A stretch of 64,000 bases of DNA from Bacillota bacterium (GTDB lineage Bacteria; Bacillota; UBA4882; UBA8346): contig JAEYGI010000042.1 in assembly GCA_023402395.1 (NCBI GenBank), positions 62,001-126,000 of the forward strand. The letters run 5' to 3'. Numbering within the stretch: position 1 is the stretch's first letter; each line of letters begins with the position of its first letter. Shown one piece after another: positions 58,967 through 64,000 of this stretch. The notes under the pieces were generated by a model. It saw only the letters and a list, made by a program, of their open reading frames with translations, was not told the origin of the DNA and did not search any database. The position numbers and the translations under genes are program-made.

Positions 58967-59473
58967 ATGGATTTGAAAATGTTTAACAGCTGGATCGATC
59001 AGAACCTTTATATAATCCTGTTCGTAAATTTGCTATTTTTGATCATGTTGGCGATCGGCTGGTTTCGAGTGGCGCATAAACTGAAAAAGTATCGCTTCTT
59101 ATTCATGGGAAGCGAGAATAGGGATCTTGAAGCGGTTCTGCTGTCAACGTCGGAAAAAGTCCACCGTTTAAATCAACAACTGACACTTCTGGAAGACAAG
59201 GTAACCAGCAATTCGCTTAAGGAAAAAAGTCACATGCAAAAGTGGAGCCTGCTCCGGTTCAAGGCGTTTCAAAATACCGGCGGCGATCAAAGCTTTGCAT
59301 TGGCGATCCTTGACGGGGCCGGGGATGGTTTTGTTATGAGCAGTATTTTTGGTCGGGAAGAATCCCGGGTATATTGTAAACCGGTTCAGGGCGGACAATC
59401 TACTTATGCGCTGTCTGATGAGGAAAAGGAAGCGATCGAAAAAGCGCTCGGAAGCCCCTATAAAAACGGGTAA
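58967..59473 (+). CDS. DUF4446 family membrane protein
   Basis: 168 residues from ATG at 58967, preferred because AGGAAGGTG lies upstream; an ATG eight codons earlier is possible. One N-terminal transmembrane helix (about residues 11-33), a coiled-coil stretch (VHRLNQQLTLLEDKV), then the conserved block RFKAFQNTGGDQSFALAILDGAGDGFVMSSIFGREESRVYCKPV (in part: TGGDQSFALAILD, SRVYCKPV) and LSDEEKEAIEKAL. This family regularly sits near spo0J in Bacillota; function unknown. Confidence 0.85.
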   Translation: MDLKMFNSWIDQNLYIILFVNLLFLIMLAIGWFRVAHKLKKYRFLFMGSENRDLEAVLLSTSEKVHRLNQQLTLLEDKVTSNSLKEKSHMQKWSLLRFKAFQNTGGDQSFALAILDGAGDGFVMSSIFGREESRVYCKPVQGGQSTYALSDEEKEAIEKALGSPYKNG

Positions 59474-59544
59474 AGCTCGTGGGATCACTTCCAATATTTG
59501 GATAACAATAATCTATCAAGCGTCCTGTTGGGCTTGAAATTGAA

Positions 59545-59616
59545 GTACTCAATAGCCAAACGGGATTATTCTATTGTCAAACCGAAAGTATCAAGTGCCG
59601 TAAGCAAACCAACGTT
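59545..59616. repeat. Short relative of the CGAAAG array
   Basis: In the 332-bp gap after the DUF4446 gene, the segments TCAATAGCCAAACGGGATTAT, TCTATTGTCAAACCGAAAGTA and TCAAGTGCCGTAAGCAAACCA align in 21-bp steps (each 21 long, aligned at TCAA/TCTA). The AAACCGAAAGTATC, GTAAGCAAACC and GTTTTAATA blocks also occur in the array at 48.66-48.85 kb. The remaining gap sequence shows no gene. Confidence 0.5.
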
Positions 59617-59805
59617 TTAATAAGCCTTCTGATAAAATCCAGCGACATATAGGTCTAAAGTATCAGATTGAGACCATCGATTCATTTTAAAATTTATTGG
59701 AAGGAGATCCCTTCATTGGCGTCGAAGTAATAGTTTCTACCTGATACCTGATTTATACACTCCAGACAACTCACATCGATTCAGGTATTACTGGAGGTGT
59801 ATTCT

Positions 59806-60768
59806 TTGAAAAAAGTTTTAAAATGGATTAAAACTCATTTTGGCAAAGGGTTCACCTTTATGGTGGTACCGAATTCCTCCAGCCAAATCCGGAGCATCTC
59901 GATTCCATTTTCGGCGGTCATTATCTTATTGGGAATTATCTTATTCAACCTTTACATTTTTATCGGATTTACCACACAGGTTTGGCAAATTTATCAGTTT
60001 AGGCAGAAAATTTCCCAAAAGAATCAATTGATCACCGAATTGGAGAAAGAGCAGCGGGAGGTTAAACCGACGCTTGAAAAAAGCCGGGAAACCTTTGAGG
60101 CGTTAAACCGCTTGAAGGCGGAGCGAGAGCGGCTTTTATCGACATGGAGGGCCATTCAGCAAAAAAGCGGCCGGTATGGAGGAACGGTAAGCCGTGGCAT
60201 TTCCGTCAGAAGTCATCCATACGCTATCCAAACCCAAGCTGATTCCAGTGGAACCATCCTGAGCGCGTTAAATGAATCGATAGTCCAATTGGATGACATC
60301 ATTGAACGTGAGTCGGATGAACAAAACAAAGTATGGAAAGAATTGCTCGCTTATGAAAACCGTTTGGATCACACTCCATCGATCTGGCCGGTTGCTTCCT
60401 CCATTACCTCGATTACATCGTGGTTCGGAAACCGTCGGCATCCTAAGTTGGGTTTTTATCGACAGCATAGCGGTGTTGATCTGCAAGCTGCGTACGGTTC
60501 CAAAGTGTTGGCCGCTGCCGATGGTGTGGTTCGCTTCGTCGGTTGGCAGAATGGTTACGGGCATACGGTAATCATCGACCACGGCTATAATTATCAAACG
60601 TTATATGCACACAATTCGCGGCTGGTGGTCCGGGTCGGGCAACAGGTCAAAAAAGGGCAACTGATCTGTTACTCAGGCAACTCGGGAATCAGCACCGGAC
60701 CGCATTTACATTATGAAGTCCGAATCGGAGGGAAGCCGGTCAATCCGATGCAATTCTTACGAAACTAA
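59806..60768 (+). CDS. M23 (LytM-type) metallopeptidase, membrane-anchored
   Basis: 320 residues from TTG at 59806 (GGAGG 8 bp upstream; a GTG three codons earlier overlaps that site). A cytoplasmic N-terminus, one transmembrane helix (about 35-58), a coiled coil (QKISQKNQLITELEKEQREV to about residue 115), a variable linker, and a C-terminal LytM domain with zinc ligands in RQHSGVDLQA, LYAHNS and GPHLHYEVRI. All ligands are intact, so it may be an active peptidoglycan endopeptidase. Lies 17 bp before a bactofilin gene, a pairing known from cell-shape loci. Confidence 0.92.
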   Translation: MKKVLKWIKTHFGKGFTFMVVPNSSSQIRSISIPFSAVIILLGIILFNLYIFIGFTTQVWQIYQFRQKISQKNQLITELEKEQREVKPTLEKSRETFEALNRLKAERERLLSTWRAIQQKSGRYGGTVSRGISVRSHPYAIQTQADSSGTILSALNESIVQLDDIIERESDEQNKVWKELLAYENRLDHTPSIWPVASSITSITSWFGNRRHPKLGFYRQHSGVDLQAAYGSKVLAAADGVVRFVGWQNGYGHTVIIDHGYNYQTLYAHNSRLVVRVGQQVKKGQLICYSGNSGISTGPHLHYEVRIGGKPVNPMQFLRN

Positions 60769-60785
60769 TCAGGGGAGGGTGACAC

Positions 60786-61226
60786 ATGTTATCGAGTAAG
60801 GAAAACTTGAACAATGCCAAAAAAGTTGACACGATTATCGGTAAGGAGTGTAGCTTTAAAGGCAATTTAGAAGGTCCCGGGGGCGCAGTCCGAATCGATG
60901 GTTATTTTGAGGGTGAACTGCATATCGGCGGCGATTTGATCATTGGTGAAAGCGGGAACGTGGTTGGCAATGTGGTTGCTAAAAATATTACAGTCGCCGG
61001 TGAGGTCAAAGGAACCATCGAAGCCAGAGGAAAACTGGAATTGACTCCAAGCGCCAAAATTTATGGAGATTCAAAGATGTCGGTATTGGTCGTGGAAGAC
61101 GGGGCCTTCCTGCAAGGAATGTGCGCTCCGTTACCCCGTGGCGATATTAAAGATCGAGGTAAGGCGCTTAAGGCCGAGACTCCGGATGACTCGCCGATTA
61201 CATTGGTAAAAGCCAAGACTCCCTGA
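60786..61226 (+). CDS. Bactofilin (polymer-forming cytoskeletal protein)
   Basis: 146 residues: beta-helix core with short repeats (DTIIGKECSFKGNLEG, GAVRIDGYFEGELHI, GGDLIIGESGNVVGNVVA, KNITVAGEVKGTIEARGKL, quoted in pieces), and disordered ends. CAGGGGAGGG precedes the ATG. Bactofilins form membrane-associated filaments that recruit LytM peptidases such as the gene just upstream, so the two are likely one functional unit shaping the cell wall or spore. Confidence 0.94.
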   Translation: MLSSKENLNNAKKVDTIIGKECSFKGNLEGPGGAVRIDGYFEGELHIGGDLIIGESGNVVGNVVAKNITVAGEVKGTIEARGKLELTPSAKIYGDSKMSVLVVEDGAFLQGMCAPLPRGDIKDRGKALKAETPDDSPITLVKAKTP

Positions 61227-61230
61227 ATTT

Positions 61231-61257
61231 AAAGCCGCTCGCAAAGCGGCTTTTTTG
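61231..61257 (+). terminator. Intrinsic terminator after the bactofilin gene
   Basis: AAGCCGCT-CGCAA-AGCGGCTT followed by TTTTGG, 5 bp past the stop. Confidence 0.88.
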
Positions 61258-61497
61258 GTTGGAACGGAGTTTCGGAAGCATTGCTTCTTGCTGAAAAAAT
61301 AATGGCCATAGTGTGCCTTAAGAGACGTTTTTAAATTAGTGTTTTATACCCCCCCGAATTTAACCGGGGGTTGGCTGTAAAGGTTCTAAGTTAAGTCGGG
61401 CCGCTGGACATTTGGATGACGATACACTAACGATGATATTTATATAACCTATGGTTTCATAACGACTTTATCATTTATTTGTCTGAGCATTTGTTAA

Positions 61498-61522
61498 AAC
61501 CTTGGCCAGAGGCCAAGGTTTA
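61498..61522 (-). terminator. Intrinsic terminator of glnR-glnA
   Basis: AACCTTGGCC-AGA-GGCCAAGGTT is a perfect 10-bp stem; on the minus strand TTTTAACAAAT follows. The 61258-61497 gap also holds a GC hairpin CCCCC...GGGGG at 61350-61372 and no gene. Confidence 0.78.
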
Positions 61523-61532
61523 TATAACGATT

Positions 61533-62855
61533 TTAAAAAACGCCTAAATACTGATCAATCTCCCATTGGTGAATTTGACCGCGATAAACTTCCCATTCGA
61601 TCATTTTCGCCTCAAGGTAACGGTTCATAATATGCTCACCCAAGGTTTCAAGGCAAAGCGGATCCTTTTCCATCTCCTGAAGCGCCTCAAACAGAGAGGA
61701 CGGCAGACTCAGGATGTTTTCCAAAGCGCGCTCGGCGGGAGTCATCATGTAGACATTTTTTCCGATGGGATCGCCGGGCGAGATCCGGTTTTGGATCCCA
61801 TCTAGCCCCGCTTTGATCAGGATGCTGAAGGTCAGATAGGGATTGCAGCACGGATCAGGGTTGCGGATCTCAATCCGTGTATTTTGGTCGCGGGAAGCTG
61901 GAACCCGGATCAAGGCACTTCGGTTGGAAACCGACCATGATTGATAGACCGGGGCTTCATAGCCCGGTATCAGACGCTTGTAGGAGTTGACCAGAGGATT
62001 GGTCAATGCCGTGATCCCTTTGATATGTTTTAAAATCCCGCCGATAAAATAAAGTGCGGTCTGACTTAGCTGATGTTTGGCATTGGGATCGAAGAAGGCG
62101 TTTTTGCCGTCCTTGAAGATGGATAGGTGAATATGCATTCCCGAACCATTGACCCCGAATAAAGGTTTGGGCATAAACGTGGCATAAAGGTTATGATGCT
62201 GAGCGATAATCCGCGTGACGAATTTTAACGTGGTAACCCGGTCTGCGGTGCTAAGAGGGTCAGAATATTTAAAGTCAATTTCATGCTGACCAGGGGAGAC
62301 CTCATGATGGGAAGCTTCAATTTCGAAGCCCATCTCCTCCAGCGTGAGAACAATTTCTCGCCGGGCGTTTTCCCCCAGATCAATCGGGGATAAATCAAAA
62401 TAACCACCCTTATCATGAGTAACGGTGGAAGGGGTACCATCCTCGTTGGATTTGAACAAGAAGAACTCGCATTCAGGCCCGATATTGATGGAATAACCGA
62501 GGTCTGCGGCTTCTTTAATGGCTTTTTGAAGAATATAGCGCGGATCTCCCTCAAAAGGAGTCAGATCCGGATTGGCGATATCACAGATCAGTCTGGCGAC
62601 CGACCCTTCGCGGGGCCGCCATGGGAAAATAGTGAATGAATCGATATCGGGCCGCAAAATCATGTCCGATTCTTCAACGCGGGTGAAGCCTTCAATCGAG
62701 GATCCGTCAAACATAATCTCGTTATTCAGAGCCTTTTCCAATTGGCTGACCGGGATAGCAACATTTTTGACAACGCCTAGGATATCGGTGAATTGCAGCC
62801 TGATAAATCGTACGTCCAGATCCTTGCAGTTTTTGATAATTTCCTGCTTATCCAT
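61533..62855 (-). CDS. glnA: Glutamine synthetase, type I (GSI-alpha)
   Basis: 440 residues from ATG at 62855, with AAAGGTG 8 bp upstream; an ATG six codons earlier overlaps the glnR stop. Signatures: FDGSSIEGFTRVEESDM with the Arg that mediates feedback inhibition in the alpha subtype, GPECEFFLF, VSPGQHEIDF, NGSGMHIHLSIF and NRSALIRVPASR. No adenylylation-loop tyrosine pattern, fitting a Bacillota enzyme controlled by GlnR and feedback. Assimilates ammonium. Second gene of glnRA. Confidence 0.96.
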   Translation of the reverse strand: MDKQEIIKNCKDLDVRFIRLQFTDILGVVKNVAIPVSQLEKALNNEIMFDGSSIEGFTRVEESDMILRPDIDSFTIFPWRPREGSVARLICDIANPDLTPFEGDPRYILQKAIKEAADLGYSINIGPECEFFLFKSNEDGTPSTVTHDKGGYFDLSPIDLGENARREIVLTLEEMGFEIEASHHEVSPGQHEIDFKYSDPLSTADRVTTLKFVTRIIAQHHNLYATFMPKPLFGVNGSGMHIHLSIFKDGKNAFFDPNAKHQLSQTALYFIGGILKHIKGITALTNPLVNSYKRLIPGYEAPVYQSWSVSNRSALIRVPASRDQNTRIEIRNPDPCCNPYLTFSILIKAGLDGIQNRISPGDPIGKNVYMMTPAERALENILSLPSSLFEALQEMEKDPLCLETLGEHIMNRYLEAKMIEWEVYRGQIHQWEIDQYLGVF

Positions 62856-62869
62856 GAGGGGGTCACCTT

Positions 62870-63262
62870 TCATTTCCGTTTATGTTGCAACCAACTGCTG
62901 AGCGCTTCCTGATTATTGACCGGATATAGGGAAGTCAGTTTCTGAGTGGAAGCCCGCTGGGGATTAAAGACCTCGGTGGCGCGGGTTGGCGCCATGCTGG
63001 CGGGATCGGTAATCGTTTCGCCCGGTTTGCTGTCGCCGGCAAGAACTGACTTGATGCCGTCCAGATTTAAACCCTTCTCAAGCAAAGATTTGATAAGCAA
63101 CAATTTTTCTACGTCGGTCTGCGTATAAAGGCGCTGATTGCCTTTTGAACGCGCCGGCTTAATGAGGTCATGCGTCTCATAGTACCGGATCTGACGCGCG
63201 GTAAGATTGGTCATATTCATGACCACGCTAATTGGGAAAATGGACTCACTGTTATTCGACAA
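62870..63262 (-). CDS. glnR: MerR-family nitrogen regulator GlnR
   Basis: 130 residues. TTG at 63262 is chosen: MSNNSESIFPISVVMNMTNLTARQIRYYE parallels the usual MSDN...FPIGVVMxLTxLTARQIRYYE, and AGGTG lies 8 bp upstream. Winged-helix MerR domain (ARQIRYYETHDLIKPARSKGNQRLY, in part) and a C-terminal tail ending SWLQHKRK that in GlnR is autoinhibitory and senses feedback-inhibited GlnA. Coupled to glnA by near-overlap. Confidence 0.9.
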   Translation of the reverse strand: MSNNSESIFPISVVMNMTNLTARQIRYYETHDLIKPARSKGNQRLYTQTDVEKLLLIKSLLEKGLNLDGIKSVLAGDSKPGETITDPASMAPTRATEVFNPQRASTQKLTSLYPVNNQEALSSWLQHKRK

Positions 63263-63286
63263 TATCATCACCTAGCTTCTAACATA

Positions 63287-63315
63287 AGTATACGAAAATG
63301 TAAGCCGGATGTCAA
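63287..63315 (-). promoter_or_regulatory. Sigma-A promoter of glnRA
   Basis: Minus-strand TTGACA (63310-63315) and TATACT (63287-63292) with a 17-bp spacer. A TGTAAGGATATGG...TTGACA stretch overlapping the -35 gives only partial fits to the GlnR box TGTNAN7TNACA, so the operator is not assigned. Confidence 0.75.
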
Positions 63316-63357
63316 TTATTTGCCATATCCTTACATTGAATGATTCCGGGTGACGAC

Positions 63358-63382
63358 AAAACTTGCCCATTAGCTGGGCAAG
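63358..63382 (-). terminator. Intrinsic terminator of the lytic transglycosylase gene
   Basis: CTTGCCCA-TTAGC-TGGGCAAG stem with TTTTGTCG following on the minus strand, just past the stop codon. Confidence 0.75.
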
Positions 63383-63387
63383 CTCGG

Positions 63388-64000
63388 TCACGCCGGATAT
63401 GAGAACCAGTTGAAGCGATTCCCCGTGCATTGATCGATGAGGGACAAATTATACTCGGGTTGAATGCCGGCAACCGCCTGATGACGAGGCATCTGAGCTG
63501 TTCCGTTCATGATTGACGCATACAGATCCGGTTGAATATGCAGACTGCTGATTGCCACGTTAAATTTTCTTTGCAAAAAAGAATATTGACGAAAAATTTT
63601 GGCCACATAATTGATGGTCTCAGGGATCCGCGGAATTCTGCCCAATCGGGCAACCCGGGTCGGCCCCGCGTTATAAGCGGCCAAAAGCAGATCCTGGTGA
63701 CTGAAGATCCGGCTTAAATATTTCAAGTACCGGGTTCCGGCATAAATATTCTGTCGGATATCGAACGGGTCTGAAATTTTGGCGATCATGGCCACGTCGG
63801 AAGTGATTTGCATCAGCCCCCTGGCCCGGCAGGGAGAAACCGCGCCCGGCATAAAAGAAGATTCCGCCGCGATGATGCTGGCAATCAGCAACGGATCAAA
63901 TTGAGTCTCAGCGGCGCGGGCCAGAATCTCCCGGGTGATCAGGTCTTTCTGCGGCCCAGACAAGGAACGGTTATACTCGTCAATATAACGGCCGATGATT
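63388..64000 (-). CDS. Lytic transglycosylase, SLT domain (5' end beyond window)
   Basis: At least 203 residues; the open frame runs off the right edge (IIGRYIDEYNRSLSGPQ just inside), so the true start and any signal sequence are not visible. SLT/goose-lysozyme-like core: LLIASIIAAESSFMPGAVSPCRARGLMQIT with catalytic Glu in AAESSF, DIRQNIYAGTRYLKYL, LLAAYNAGPTRVARLG and IPETINYVAKIFRQY (quoted in parts). Cleaves peptidoglycan glycan strands; possible role in spore or envelope remodelling. A C-terminal tail of about 60 residues has no known domain. Confidence 0.88.
   Translation of the reverse strand, partial: IIGRYIDEYNRSLSGPQKDLITREILARAAETQFDPLLIASIIAAESSFMPGAVSPCRARGLMQITSDVAMIAKISDPFDIRQNIYAGTRYLKYLSRIFSHQDLLLAAYNAGPTRVARLGRIPRIPETINYVAKIFRQYSFLQRKFNVAISSLHIQPDLYASIMNGTAQMPRHQAVAGIQPEYNLSLIDQCTGNRFNWFSYPA

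Noticed and set aside
61440..61480. A third copy of the dispersed palindrome (GACTTTATCA near 61464)
   Set aside because: Only one arm resembles the element; no partner arm is found.

Overview
The window looks like the chromosomal origin region of an endospore-forming member of the Bacillota (Firmicutes) that appears to have an outer membrane. The Bacillota signature is the gene order dnaA-dnaN-yaaA-recF-(DUF721)-remB-gyrB reading left from about 46 kb, and rpmH-rnpA-yidD-yidC-khpB-mnmE-mnmG-rsmG-soj-spo0J reading right, with spoVG, spoVT and a long Gram-positive-type SRP RNA nearby. The outer-membrane signature is a Cus-type tripartite RND efflux system with a TolC-family channel, an O-antigen-ligase-like membrane protein, and a sugar-binding protein with a plain signal peptide instead of a lipobox. 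Close taxonomic placement cannot be made by eye.

Layout. 1-4.1 kb: Cu/Ag efflux operon (TolC-like, CusB, CusA; CusA is cut by the edge). 4.8-6.9 kb: histidine kinase/response regulator pair. 7.3-18.2 kb: a self-contained sugar catabolic locus (intracellular glycosidase, CUT1 ABC importer, LacI regulator, fucose-isomerase-like isomerase, glycerol-kinase-like FGGY kinase, split transketolase). 18.5-34.2 kb: mostly minus-strand housekeeping genes (htrA, methyltransferase, phosphohexomutase, ychF, spoVT, mfd, PrsW-like, pth, rplY, glmU), with a small plus-strand island (hypothetical protein, O-antigen ligase plus a detached TPR tail). 34.5-39 kb: tRNA-Gln, spoVG, NTP transferase, GntR regulator, ispE, SRP RNA, two tRNA-Ser, tadA. 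39-46 kb: gyrB to dnaA. 44.5-46.3 kb: bipartite oriC. 46.5-61.2 kb: rightward replichore genes, including a tandem pair of mnmG paralogues, two parS sites, larBC, a LytM peptidase and a bactofilin. 61.5-64 kb: glnR-glnA and a lytic transglycosylase cut by the edge.

Almost every gene points away from the origin. Several promoters could be read directly: a sigma-H-type promoter for spoVG, a sigma-G-type promoter for spoVT, and strong sigma-A promoters for rpmH, glnR, the lacI-like gene, the ABC operon and the transketolase operon.

The most unusual content is non-coding. Four intergenic regions carry degenerate arrays with a 21-bp (or 42-bp) register, i.e. two or four helical turns. Each has a different core: a DnaA-box-like TGTGGATAT, a GATC palindrome, and CGAAAG (the fourth is a short relative of the third). 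Separate foldback or palindromic elements lie at 4.5, 24.2, 30.9 and 34.2-34.4 kb. The two most interesting protein-level points are the sugar locus, which has the parts expected for a transketolase route for a branched or unusual pentose such as apiose (inference), and the tandem MnmG pair, of which the upstream copy has lost several invariant residues.
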